Shown: piece after piece, positions 42,222 through 53,901 of the stretch
Layout: each line of letters opens with the position of its first letter
Position numbering within the stretch: position 1 is the stretch's first letter
Assembly: GCA_023362775.1 (NCBI GenBank)
Contig: JALMGJ010000006.1
Coordinates: 6,519,001-6,583,000, forward strand
Source of the DNA: Charina bottae
Taxonomy: Eukaryota; Chordata; Lepidosauria; Squamata; Charinaidae
Direction: 5' to 3'
Length of the DNA stretch: 64,000 nucleotides
Position numbers and translations under genes: made by a program
The notes under the pieces: model-generated
Told to the model about the DNA's origin: nothing
Seen by the model: the letters and a program-made list of their open reading frames with translations, nothing else
Database searches by the model: none

Positions 42222-42470
42222 GAACTTTATTATTTATTATTTATTATTTCTAACTTATATCACCGCCCATCTCCCCCCGCAAGGGAACTCTGGGCGGTTT
42301 ACAATCAAGTCAGCAATTAAAAACATATAAAATACTTTATACAATTATTAAAAATATAAAAATATAAAATCCAAGAGGCTGTATGTGATGTTTGCAAACC
42401 AAACTTTACGGTGCGAGCCATCCCCAGGAAGAGCTATTACTCATCCCGTCCCAAGCGAGGTGGCAAACTT
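42222..42470 (-). mobile_element. L2 LINE 3' end
   Basis: Minus-strand 3' UTR with AAACCGCCCAGAGTTCCC and the AATAAATAAT tail, plus the end of the ORF (reverse of GAAGAGCTATTACTCATCCC). It aligns with 59954-60200. Confidence 0.85.
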
Positions 42471-42629
42471 GGATGAAAGACCACCAGGAACTCCCAAGGC
42501 TGTAGGTTTGACAGGATATTTAAAAAAAAAACATCCAGGAATAAGAAAATTGCAGTGCGCTCCATAATACTGGTGAGAAAAGGTGCCTGGATACAGTCAC
42601 CAAAGTTGAGTTTACCTTGAGGCTATCTT

Positions 42630-43019
42630 TACAGGTACCTTTGACTTACAGCCATTCGTTTAGTGACCGTTTGAAGTTATGACGGTGCTGGAAAATGTGA
42701 CTTGCGACCGTTCCTCGCACTTATGACCGTCGCAGCATCCCCACAGTCACATGATCAAAATTCACGCACTTGATGACCGGCATGTATTTATGACAGTTGC
42801 AGTGTCCTGGGGTCATGTGATTGCATTTTGCAACCTTCCCAGCTGGCTTCCGACAAGCAAAGTCAATGGGGGAGCTGGATTCGCTTAATGACCACATGAT
42901 TCACTTAATGACTGCGGCAAAAGAGATTGTAAAACTGGGCATGACTCACTTAATGACTGCCTCGCTTAGCAACAGAAGTTCTGGTCCCAATTGTGGTCAT
43001 AAGTCAAGGGCTACCTGTA
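42630..43019 (-). mobile_element. TIR element (TACAGGTAGTCC type), copy 3
   Basis: Reverse orientation: begins TACAGGTACCTTTGACTTAC and ends AAGTCAAGGGCTACCTGTA. It is more diverged than copies 1 and 2. Confidence 0.72.
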
Positions 43020-44655
43020 CCATATGTCTCTCTCTCTCATTTTCAGGAATGGGTGAAGTCTGGTCCACCAGTTAATTGTGAACTACAATTCCCAGCATCC
43101 CTCACCATGAGACATACTGGTTGATGCTGCTGGAAGGGGTAGTTCAGCAGTAATTGGAGAGACACAGATTCTCCACCCCAGAATGGGATGAGTTTATTAA
43201 TAATCCTTCTATCAACTAAAAATGTCCTCAGCAGCAATTTGACCACAAAATATGATTCCAGTATTACTGTTTTGTAGAAAGAACTTCCCACACGTCTAAT
43301 ACTAAGATGCATCTGGTTTGCCTTCCCATGAAACAAGCAGCCACCCCTCACATCCTGCCAACTACGACATCCCCAAAGTCATCTGCAAAAAATTTCCTTA
43401 AACTCTTTGCTTCAGAATCTTGCTTTCATTCATGGGCAAATTCAGACAAATCCATCCATGGGAAATTGAATCACTAGAACACTTTGCCCTCTCTTATATA
43501 TTTCCAGATGAGAATTGCAATGCAACTTACCTTTTCCGGTCCCCTCAGTATATTGGAAAATGCTGCATATCAGAAGGAGCCCACATTCAAGATATAAACC
43601 ACTCATGTCTTCTTGAGTTGCACCTCAGACCAATTTGCAAGGGAGCTTTATCTGACAAACTCTGAGTCTGTATATCTCTCTTCTTCTGGAGGTCCAGAGC
43701 AGAAGGCAGTTTGATCATATCTTCCCAACTCTACGCCCTCTTCACCAACCACCCTGTGAGTAGCTGAAATTGCACACAGGCACGAGTCCTACTCATCTAG
43801 GAAGTTGCATTTTCAAACCAAGGCGATTCAGCTGAGCTACGGATGGAGGAAGTGGTTGGCCCATGTGGTTGAAACACCTGACCAACAGAGTGGACAATTC
43901 TACCACCTACCAGCTCCTTCTAAAATCAAGAGGCATCTAAGCTGAAGGTGCAAATCAATCACTCAGTCCATTAATCTATGTGTTGTGCCAATGACAAAGA
44001 TTTCCAAACTGTGTGCCAGGGAAATCTGGCATGCCCGCACCAAGGACTGAAGTGTGCAAATAGTGATATCCCTGTCTTTAACTTTTGCATTTCATTTCCA
44101 CGTCATCCTGCTGTTTACAGTTCTCTTCCCACCAACCCTGGCCATAACTATTCTTGTAGATTAGGATAACATGTTCCATCTAATGAGTGGGGCTGCAGGC
44201 CATGAAACCTTGTTCCGTAGCATCCATGTTGGTCTTCAAGGGGCCACGGGACTGAGTTCTTTTTGCAGTAACAGAGTTCCCAACATCTCTGCTGGGAAAC
44301 CAAATTCTACATGGCTGGTTTCACATGGTATGTTCAACTTGGCCTCAGAACTGACCCATTTGGGTCGTTCACACAAAATATTGAAACTTTTCAGGATGGC
44401 AAAACCTTGTGACGCCAGATCCTCCTTCTCTAAGTGCATATGCCGCCCAGGGTCCATAATATGATATAAATGTAATAATAAATAAATATGATCTTCCTGC
44501 ATGCGAGAAGGAGAGGAAGGATCCAGATCCTTGGCTGTAGCCACTGTTACAAGGACATGTACATTGGGGATATTGAGCAGGGTCATCCTTGGACTGAAGG
44601 AACAGTGCCTTTTCCAGGGGTGCCCGAGTGGGACCAATAACCAATACTGGAAGTA
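43020..44655. other. No gene seen
   Basis: Open frames at 44236-44637 (-) and elsewhere show no recognisable similarity. No clear element. Confidence 0.35.
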
Positions 44656-47448
44656 AGATTGTTGTTGTTCAGTCGTTCAGTCGTGTCCGACTCTTCGTGA
44701 CCTCATGGACCATAGCACGCCAGGCCTTCCTGTCCTCCACTGTCTCTCGGAGTTTACTCAAATTCATGTTCATTACATCGGTGATGCTATCTAACCATCT
44801 CATCCTCTGCCGTCCCCTTCTCCTTTTGCCCTCAGTCTTTCCCAGCATCAGGGTCTTTTCCAGTGAGTCCTCTCTTCTCATTAGGTGGCCAAAGTATTTG
44901 AGCTTCAGCTTCAGCATCTGTCCTTCCAATGAGCAGTCAGGGTTGATTTCCTTTAGGATTGACTGGTTTGACCTCCTTGCAGTCCAAGGGACTCTCAAGA
45001 GTCTTCTCCAGCACCACAGCTCGAAAGCATCAATTCTTCGGCGCTCAGCCTTCCTTATGGTCCAACTCTCACAGCCATACATTGCTCCTGGAAAAACCAT
45101 AGCTTTAACTATACGGACCTTTGTCAGCAAGGTGATGTCTCTGCTTTTTAATATGCTGTCTAGGTTTGCCATAGCTTTCCTTCCAAGGAGCAAGCGTCTT
45201 TTAATTTCATGGCTGCAGTCACCGTCTGCGGTGATCTTGGAGCCCAAGAAAATAAAATCTGTCACTGCTTCCATTTCTTCCCCTTCTATTTGCCAGGAAG
45301 TGATGGGACCAGATGCCATGATCTGGGTTTTTTTAATGTTGAGTTTCAAGCCAGCTTCTGCACTCTCCTCTTTCACCCTCATCAAGAGGCTCTTTAGTTC
45401 CTCTTCACTTTCTGCCATTAGGGTGGTATCGTCTGCATATCTGAGGTTGTTGATATTTTTCCCGGCAATCTTAACTCCGGCTTGTGATTCATCCAGCCCG
45501 GCATTTCTCATGATGTACTCTGCATATAAGTTAAATAAGCAGGGTGATAATATACAGCCTTGTCGTACTCCTTTCCCAATTTTGAACCAGTCGGTTGTTC
45601 CATGTCCGGTTCTAACTGTTGCTTCTTGACCCACATACAGGTTTCTCAGGAGACAGGTAAGGTGGTCTGGTACTCCCATCTCTTTAAGAATTTGCCACAG
45701 TTTGTTGTGATCCACACAATCAAAGGCTTTAGCGTAGTCAATGAAGCAGAAGTAGATGTTTTTCTGGAACTCTCTTGCTTTTTCCATGATCCAGCGAATG
45801 TTGGCAATCTGATCTCTAGTTCCTCTGCCTCTTTGAAACCCAGCTTGCACTTCTGGTAGTTCTCGGTTCACATACTGCTGAAGCCTAGCTTGTAGGATTT
45901 TGAGCATAACCTTGCTGGTATGTGAAATGAGCGCAATTGTACGGTAGTTTGAACATTCTTTGGCATTGCCTTTCTTTGGAATTGGAACGTAAACTGACCT
46001 TTTCCAATCCTGTGGCCACTGTTGAGTTTTCCAAATTTGTTGGCATATTGAGTGCAGCACTTTAACAGCATCATCTTTTAGGATTTTAAATAGCTCAGCT
46101 GGGATACTGTCTTCTCCGCTAGCTTTGTTGTTAGTAATGCTTCCTAAGGCCCACTTGACTTCACTCTCTAGGATGTCCGACTCAAGGTCAGTGACCACAC
46201 CATCGTATTTATCAGGGATATTAAGATCTTTCTTGTATAGTTCTTCTGTGTATTCTTGCCACCTCTTCTTAATCTCTTCTGCTTCTGTTAGGTCCCTGCC
46301 TTTTTTGTCCTTTATCATGCCCATCTTTGCACAAAACGTTCCCTTGATATCTCCGATTTTCTTGAAGAGATCTCTAGTCTTCCCCATTCTATTGTTTTCC
46401 TCGATTTCTTTGCATTGTTCATTTAAGAAGGCCTTCTTATCTCTCCTTGCTATTCTCTGGAATTCTGCATTCAGTTGTTTATATCTTTCCCTTTCTCCCT
46501 TGCCTTTTGCTTCCCTTCTTTCCTCAGCTATTTGTAAAGCCTCATCAGTCAGCCACTTTGCTTTCTTGCATTTCTTTTTCTTTGGGATGGTTTTAGTTGC
46601 TGCCTCCTGTACAATGTTACGAACCTCCATCCATAGTTCTTCAGGCACTCTGTCTACCAGATCTAATCCTTTAAATCTATTCCTCACTTCCACTGTATAT
46701 TCATAAGGGATATGATTTAGGTCATACCTGATTGGTCTAGTGGTTTTCTCTACATTCTTCAATTTAAGCCTAAATTTTGCAATAAGAAGCTCATGATCTG
46801 AGCCACAGTCAGCTCCAGGTCTTGTTTTTGCTGATTGTATAGAGCTTCTCCATCTTTGGCTGCAAAGTATATAATCAATCTGATTTCGGTATTGACCATC
46901 TGGTGATGTCCATGTGTAGAGTCGTCTCTTGTGTTGTTGGAAAAGAGTGTTTGCTATCACCAGCGTGTTCTCTTGACAAAACTCTATTAGCCTTTGCCCT
47001 GCTTCATTTTGTACTCCGAGGCCGAACTTGCCTGTTATTCCGGTTATTTTTTGACTTCCTACCTTAGCATTCCAGTCCCCTATGATGAAAAGGACATCTT
47101 TTTTTGGTGTTAGTTCTAGAAGGTGTTGTAGGTCTTCATAGAACCGGTCAACTTCAGCTTCTTTGGCATCAGTGGTTGGGGCATAGACTTGGATCACTGT
47201 GATGTTGAATGGTTTGCCTTGGATTCGAACTGAAAGCATTCTGTCGTTTTTGAGGTTGTACCCCAGTACTGCCTTTCCCACTCTTTTATTGACTATGAGA
47301 GCTACTCCATTTCTTCTAAGGGATTCTTGCCCACAGTAGTATATATAATGGTCTCCTGAATTAAATTCGCCCATTCCTGTCCATTTTAGTTCGCTGATTC
47401 CCAATATGTCGATGTTCAATCTTGTCATCTCATGTTTTTTTTTTTTGC
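44656..47448 (-). mobile_element. Bov-B (RTE) LINE, near full length
   Basis: Minus-strand element with the Bov-B 3' end (GTCCGACTCTTCGTGACCTC in plus sense) and a short TTGTTGTTG tail. The 5' end breaks off at an A-run next to the sequence for HEMTRLNIDILGISE, so the very N-terminus of the ORF is missing. Confidence 0.93.
44669..47448 (-). CDS. Bov-B endonuclease/reverse transcriptase, 5'-truncated, open
   Basis: One open frame of about 925 codons with no stop. The N-terminal AP-like endonuclease has LNIDILGISELKWTGMGEF, NGVALIVNKRVGKAVLG, VIQVYAPTTDAKEAEVDRFY, FIIGDWNAKVG, YTWTSPDGQYRNQIDYILCS and GSDHELLIAKF. The RT follows, with IPKKGNAKECSNYRTIALIS, QAGFQRGRGTRDQIANIRW, FIDYAKAFDCVDH, GVRQGCILSPCLFNLYAEY and the catalytic NLRYADDTTLMAES. 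The C-terminus has WTARRSNQSILKEINPDC and ends RTRLND. The GTWNVR-type motif that opens Bov-B endonucleases, with its catalytic Asn, is missing, so the protein is probably incomplete. The first few codons come from flanking A-rich sequence. Confidence 0.92.
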
Positions 47449-48140
47449 CACATGGCAAGCCACCACAACACCCCTGTCCATTCCTTCTTTGTTTCTTAGT
47501 GTTATATTCTTGGACATAAATACAATACAGTAGTCTTGGATATTTTCTGGCTATATCATCTTTTCCTTCATCAAGACAGCTCTAGATATTTAGTTAGGAA
47601 AAGAACCCCCATGTTCTAGAATGGGAGGAGGCTGTCATCTGAACTAGATCATACTCAGTCAAACTCGGGATTATCTATGTTACTACTAGGGTTCCAGGCC
47701 AAAATCTTTTTCAGCCAACCAGGTTTAGGCAGTAGGCTTTCTGCAGTCAAAGCAAGGATTCAACCAACATTTTACAGCCTTTATTATTAAATGTTTCCTC
47801 CAGCAAGAGAGACAAAAGTAGATAAACCTGGAGATTTTTTTTTAACTTTCCCATTATTGATCAGCCGCTTTGTCACTCAATAATATCCAGCATTTGCCCT
47901 ACTTGAATTTGGAACTGTACAATTGCTCTTGTAATTGAAGATTTGGGAATCAGGTTTCACCTTTAATAAAAACTATTAAATCTATCATTTTATCTATCAA
48001 CCCAAGTCTTAGTAACACATCCAGGTCAAATCAAATCAAATAATAAAGGGGGACTATCTTATTATTGGCTGGACCAGCATTTTAAAGTAGCACCACAAGA
48101 TCAACCTGAAGGCAGATTGTCCTAGCAGTCTCCATCTTGA
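47449..48140. other. No gene seen
   Basis: Intergenic or intronic sequence with no recognised exon or element. Confidence 0.35.
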
Positions 48141-48204
48141 GAGATGGAGGAAGGACTGAAACATGGAGCAGTTTTCAAACACCGGCCCAAGTTTTCCTTA
48201 TCAA

Positions 48205-49205
48205 CTACCCTGTCCAAGTGCCTGGGGGCTGTAGGGGCCTGGATGGGGAAACACAGGCTTCGACTGAACCCTAGTAAGACGGAGTGGCTGTGGATTAATG
48301 GCTCCTCGAGTTCTAGGAAGTTGTCATTTCTAGTTCTGGATGGGGTAGCACTGCCCCAGACAGACCCGGTACGTAACTTGGGGGTCCTCCTGGACTCATG
48401 ACTCCTGCTTGAAGAGCAGGTGGCAGTTGTGGCCAGGAGGGCCTTTGCACAACTTCGTGTTGTGCGCCAGTTGTGACCTTTCCTGGAGCGGGAGGCCCTT
48501 CGAACAGTCACTCATGCCCTGGTTATCTCACATATAGACTACTGTAATGTGCTCTACATGGGGCTACCCTTGAAGAGTATCCGGAAGCTCCAACTGATCC
48601 AGAATGCGGCCGCACGAACCATCTTAGAAGTCCCATATCGGACTCATGTGACACTATTACTACGCGAGCTGCACTGGGTTCCAGTTTGCTTCCGGGTGCA
48701 ATTCAAGGTGTTGGTTATGTCCTTTAAAGCCCTTCATGGCATGGGACCAGGTTACCTAAGGGACCGTCTTATCCCCATTACATTGGCCCGTCCCATCCGG
48801 TCATGCAGGGAGGGCATGCTACGGACCCCATCAGTTAAATAATTCCATCTCACGGGGTCACGGAAGCGTGCCTTCTCTGCAGTAGCACCTGCCCTGTGGA
48901 ACATTCTTCCCCCAGAGTTAAGACAGTCCACCTCGCTCCTGGGCTTCAGGAAACAACTTAAAACTTGGCTTTGTCAACAGGCCTGGGGCGGTAAGGAGGG
49001 CAGAAACTCCTGGGGATGGCTAGTATAGTAAGATAGTCCTAGAATAGCCCTTCCAAGGCTGAAAGAACACATCGCCTTCTTAATTTTTATATGTACGGTA
49101 TTTTAAATCTTTAATATTCGTAATTTTGATGATTTGTAAACCGCCCAGAGTCCCTTGAGGGAGTTGGGCAGTGAGAAATCAAATAAATAAATAAATAAAT
49201 AAACA
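48205..49205 (+). mobile_element. L2 LINE, 3' third, decayed
   Basis: The plus strand encodes the C-terminal part of L2 ORF2: RLRLNPSKTEWLWINGSSSS, LDGVALPQTDPVRNLGVLL, then after stops HALVISHIDYCN, YMGLPLKSIRKLQLIQNAAA and ELHWVPVCFRVQFKVLVMSF. In-frame stops occur near 48400, 48474 and 48840. The 3' UTR has AAACCGCCCAGAGTCCC and a (TAAA)n tail to about 49205. It aligns with the L2 at 59954-63309. Confidence 0.9.
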
Positions 49206-50852
49206 AACAAACAAGCACAGAATGTCTTCTCCTTAAGGAACTCTATCCATGTTAGACAGATAGCAACTCAGTGCTAGATTGGCAGAATACTCTGGTCTCA
49301 ACCAAGAAAGTATTGAACATCATGTGGAGGGTTGTAAAGAAGAGTCTAACATTTCTAGTACTACCTCTTCTCTATCCAGAGACTCAGGACCCATAGAAAC
49401 CAATGCAAAATTAGTTTTTATGGTTTCTGAACTAAAAGTTTCACTCCCTACATGCATACGCACATCTATATCTACCAGCTCAAACTCTCACCAACCAGGC
49501 TAGCTTTGAGTTCCAGAAGAATCAAAGAGGGTAGCTACCAGGTCAACAACCTTATTCTGTGTGATTACTCTGAAGTCCCATAGTTCCCATCCTATTTAAT
49601 AAAGGCTTGGCCAGTCCTGGCTTGGTATTCTTCTCACAGCCCCTCCTTGTATTGGCCCACTTGAGTGCCAATGCGCATGGGAATTGTCTCTTGTGGAATC
49701 TTCATAGAAGTCTTCATTCTGGTATTCCTCCAGATGTTGCATAAAGAAAAAAAATCTTCCAGAACAAACTCTTGTGCCTCTATATCTTGTTTTAAGTGGT
49801 TTTCATGTACTCCAACATTCATTCACACTATTTACATAGGAACCAAATACAGCAATGTGGTAACAACAATAGTTTGTGGTTCACCATTTGCAGAGACCCA
49901 GCAAAGCTGTCAGGACATGATGCGTAAATAACACTATCATTTAAAGTCATATTCTGCTTTATTTGTTTGGATCTAACGTGTTATGTGAACATAGCAACTG
50001 CCTTTCGTTAATCCAGGTTTAATGTAAGACATAGGACGAACAGTCCTATTTTAGAACAATCATAATCCAGATACGAAAACTCTCGTGTAAAATGGGATGA
50101 GCACTGCCAAGAGAACGAGAGAGACCATCCTCAAAAAGATGAACACCGGTCTCCATACGTCTGGTAGGAAGCCCAACTTGTTTTAGGCTTTATTTGCAGG
50201 CCACTTCATCTATTTGGATGAAACATTCCCCCACCCCACCCACCACTTTAATTTTTTTTCAGATGGGAGGGTATTTGCAAGAAAATGAAAGTGATGATTC
50301 ATTACAGATTGCGGTGTGTACCTTAATTCCTTTGTTCTTTCTCACCTCTGTTCAGTTGTATTTTTCTGGCCCTGTGAAAACTTGTAGCATCTGCTTAGCC
50401 AAACTGAGAAACAGGAGATGAGTGGGGTAACTATAGTCAAAGACACCTCTTTGCTTATTATTAACCTGTTTTCTCCAATATATTTTTATTATGTTATAGT
50501 GAAATTTAACAAAAGTAGACAAGATACAACAATGGTAATACAATAAAAATATATAGATAGTGATTAAAATAAACTAAAACTTTTTTAAAAGAAAAAAAAG
50601 GAAAGTTCTTGATAGTATGAATATAGTATTAATACACAGCTAACTCAGCCCTTTCACATAATATTAAATCTAGACTTTCTAGAAACATATTGCTTCATCT
50701 TCTCATTTTTAAATATAAAAACATACCTTTTGAATCCATTCTTTAATATCTGGAGTGTCTTTTCCACCTACATAGAATAATTCTCTTAGCTGAATCCCTA
50801 CCTTGATAGCTTTCCTACTTTAAAGTGGCTTGGTTTTCATGACGCACTAAGT
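49206..50852. other. No gene seen
   Basis: AT-rich sequence. No exon with similarity and splice support was found. Confidence 0.35.
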
Positions 50853-51055
50853 CAGAGCTTTCCAAACTTTTCATGCTGGTGACACACTTTTTAGACATGC
50901 ATCATTTCACGACACACTCTTACAGCAGGGCACAAGGCAGGCACTAGGACCTGCACGGAATCCTGGCAGGGCTCGGAGGCAGCAGCAGCCGCGGCACACC
51001 CAGGCACTGCAGCCGACACACTAATGTGTCCCGACACAGAGTTTGGAAAACTCTG
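50853..51055. mobile_element. hAT MITE with one 56-bp unit
   Basis: Ends CAGAGCTTTCCAAAC and GTTTGGAAAACTCTG. Octamers CACTAAGT and CACTAAGC match at 7 of 8. It has a single internal 56-bp-type unit and is the shortest complete copy in the window. Confidence 0.92.
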
Positions 51056-51743
51056 CACTAAGCCATAGTTTGTTGCATTATGGCTACTGAACCAAGCATA
51101 GTAGGTTATATTAATGCAATATACTAAGCCAGAAACCATGGTTTACAAACCATTCTGCTTGAGTTCAGGCAAGAAGCTGAGCAAAATGAAAAAAGCTTCA
51201 TATACATTAGAGTTTTAGCAAAGTTTGAGAACTTGAGGGTCTGAAAAGTGCATGGGGTGAATCCTAATTTTCAGTTTCTTCTCATTGCAATGTACTGTGT
51301 GTCCCCATCATTTTTTTCCTCCCCTGTTTTTGATCCATTGAAGAAGTCCATGGCTGAACAGGGGTATGTAGGGAAAACCAAATTGCTGAAAACATTATTA
51401 GGATTACATTTTAATGCATTAGATTTAATGCCTTGAATGAGAAGCCTTGATCCCACTAAGACTGCAAATAAGGAAGCATATTTTGACCCACCTCTTCCCA
51501 ATGTGTGAGGCTTAGAACAATTACCCCATATCCATCCCTCTAAAAACACCATGACCAGGATCCAGCCTTGTTTTCCTTCTCAACTTTCACCTGATTCATT
51601 TGGGAAAAGTCCCCGCTGGACCACTTCTAAAGCATCTGCTTCAGTTTGAAGCTTAAGAGGGGATGGGCAGTTTACTGGTTTACAAAATTGAGGGAGAAAT
51701 ATCATTTAGGGGAATTTGAGCTTGGATCCTTACTCATTTAGGA
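51056..51743. other. No gene seen
   Basis: No recognised exon or element. Confidence 0.35.
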
Positions 51744-51751
51744 ATCTACAC

Positions 51752-51873
51752 CAGTGTTTCTCAACCTTGGCCGCTTGAAGATGTGTGGACTTCAACTCCC
51801 AGAATTCCCCAGCTGGGGAATTCTGAGAGTTGAAGTCCACACATCTTCAAGCTGCCAAGGTTGAGAAACAATG
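51752..51873. mobile_element. Short palindromic hAT MITE
   Basis: Almost perfect palindrome: CAGTGTTTCTCAACCTTGG at the left and CCAAGGTTGAGAAACAATG at the right, with complementary arms through AACTCCCAGAATTCCCCAGC. Perfect 8-bp duplication ATCTACAC at 51744-51751 and 51874-51881. It is the same family as the expanded element at 34613-36026. Confidence 0.95.
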
Positions 51874-51881
51874 ATCTACAC

Positions 51882-53580
51882 TCACCCTCCCTCAATGTCC
51901 ACCAGTTGTGCTGGATTACAAGTGCAGCCATAGTTTATTGTTAGAAAGGCTGGGCCAACTAATCGCAGAATTTCTGTGTGAGGTAAAAGGAGATAAGGAT
52001 CAGATACTATGCCTTGAATATCTTGATAGAAAGAAGACAAATGACAAAATTAAAGTGAGAAAGGAATGCTTGATGCCAAGACTTCCTGTGCAATCAGCAA
52101 TATTCAGGATTTCTCAAGTCAGTATAGGGATAATGGTCACCAACACTAAAAGAGGAAGAGGAGGAAGAGAATGCTGTGTAGTTCTGCAGCTGTACATATT
52201 TGGCAAGAACTTGAGTTCCACCCATCAGTCCTAGGAGCTGTTCTGTACATTTCAAGCACTGTATCCACAGCAAGACATATTTTGTGCATGATCCTCAGTT
52301 GGACCTGAAGTTTTTCACCCCATGGAATGATGACCTTAGTGGTTCTCCCATTGCACTAACCTTCATGTGTGAACCACAGTTCGTGGAAAGCCAAGGACCG
52401 CTTAACCTCACTTTGTTACACAGGTCCACTTGGTAGGATTTGCCCAACATATTGAGGTTTACCAACCACAGTGGAGGAGTTCACACAACAGACTAAGCAA
52501 AATTAATCAAACTTGGTTATAGTTTAGCCCAAGCAGAAACTCAACCATTGGTTCACTTCAACGACCAAGAAGCCGATTTATCATTCTCAGCCCAAATTAT
52601 CTCACAGAACCATCATGAGGGTATAAAAGGAAGGGAGTCTTCCATAGGCTTGAATTCCTTGAGAAAAGAGGATAAAAACATAGTAATAATATTTTTAAAA
52701 TAACAAAAATGGCCAAGGAGGAATCAGCCTCACATGGTCTGCCATACCTCCAAAGAAGCCCTTTAATCCCTCAAACTCTGAAAGGAAAGTTTTATTTTAT
52801 TCTCCCATCTCAAGTTTCTTTCCATTCCCCCCACCCCCAAAACCCAGAAAGGGTAAGTTATTTTCAAACTGGACAACTGCTTCTCTTTCTTTGTGATGAT
52901 CAGTCATTTTGATAAGGAGTCTCACAAGCAATCTGATTCTTTGGTCCACAGAGATAAATGCCATTAGCACATGTTGTTACTACTGATGGCAAGATAATAA
53001 GTGAAATATCCTTCCTGAAGTCCACCAAGGGAGCTCTGAGCATCTATGTCTTGTGCAGCTGAGGCCCACAGACAGGAACATTAGACATGGTAGTTTATCA
53101 GTGCAGGTTCAAAACTTGACTTTGGAGGACTCTAAACCACACAAACATTGATGGCCCCTCAGTTCTTCTGTAGCTTACAATCAGGGGCATCCACAATCAA
53201 GATCACAGCCATGGCTGTGAGTTCAAAGTACTGCCCCTTTGTGTGCTGCAGACACAGCCACCATCTTGACTTTTTTGACCTCCCACCCAACACAATTGAC
53301 CCTGCTTATGTTACACCTAATACTATGATGAAATATACTTTGAAGTCTCTCTGATTTTTGGTTCGAGTCTGCTTTTGGCCCTGCAGTTTTCACCATTCCA
53401 TGGACCCTTGTTAGCTACCATTGCATGATTGGTTTTCTGTATTCTATGTTTTATTTTCATTTGAACCCATCCAGAGTGTGTCACGATTGGGGCAGGATAT
53501 AAATATTAGGAAGTAAATAAATGACTTTTTTCTCCCTGCAGGAGAGGCTTCTGTTTTTCTACTTTATTTTTGGGGTGCTT
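51882..53580. other. No gene seen
   Basis: No recognised exon. Near 53255-53283 there is a segment (CCACCATCTTGACTTTTTTG) shared with the MITE at 30927. Confidence 0.35.
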
Positions 53581-53901
53581 GAAAATGCCTTTCTAACCAG
53601 GTCCAGGCTACCTGAGGGACTGTCTCGTCCCCATTACATCGACCCGTCCGACCCGATCATGCAGAGAGGGCATGTTACAGACCCCGTCTGCAAGAGAATT
53701 TCATCTGGCGGGGTCCAGGAAGCAGGCCTTCTCTGCAGCAGCTCCCGTCCTCTGGAATATCCTTCCCCCGGAGGTGAGGCAAGCCCCCTCTCTCCTGGAC
53801 TTCCAAAAACAACTGTAGACCTGGTTTTGCCAGCTCGCTTGGGGCGGGAGGGGAAGCAGCCACTCCTGGGGATGGCTGGCGCCCTAAGACGGCCTTAGAT
53901 A

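Noticed and set aside
44628..45629. 333-residue plus-strand open frame
   Set aside because: It lies wholly antisense to the Bov-B reverse transcriptase; the same shadow appears opposite the copies at 17.9-18.5 kb and 56 kb.
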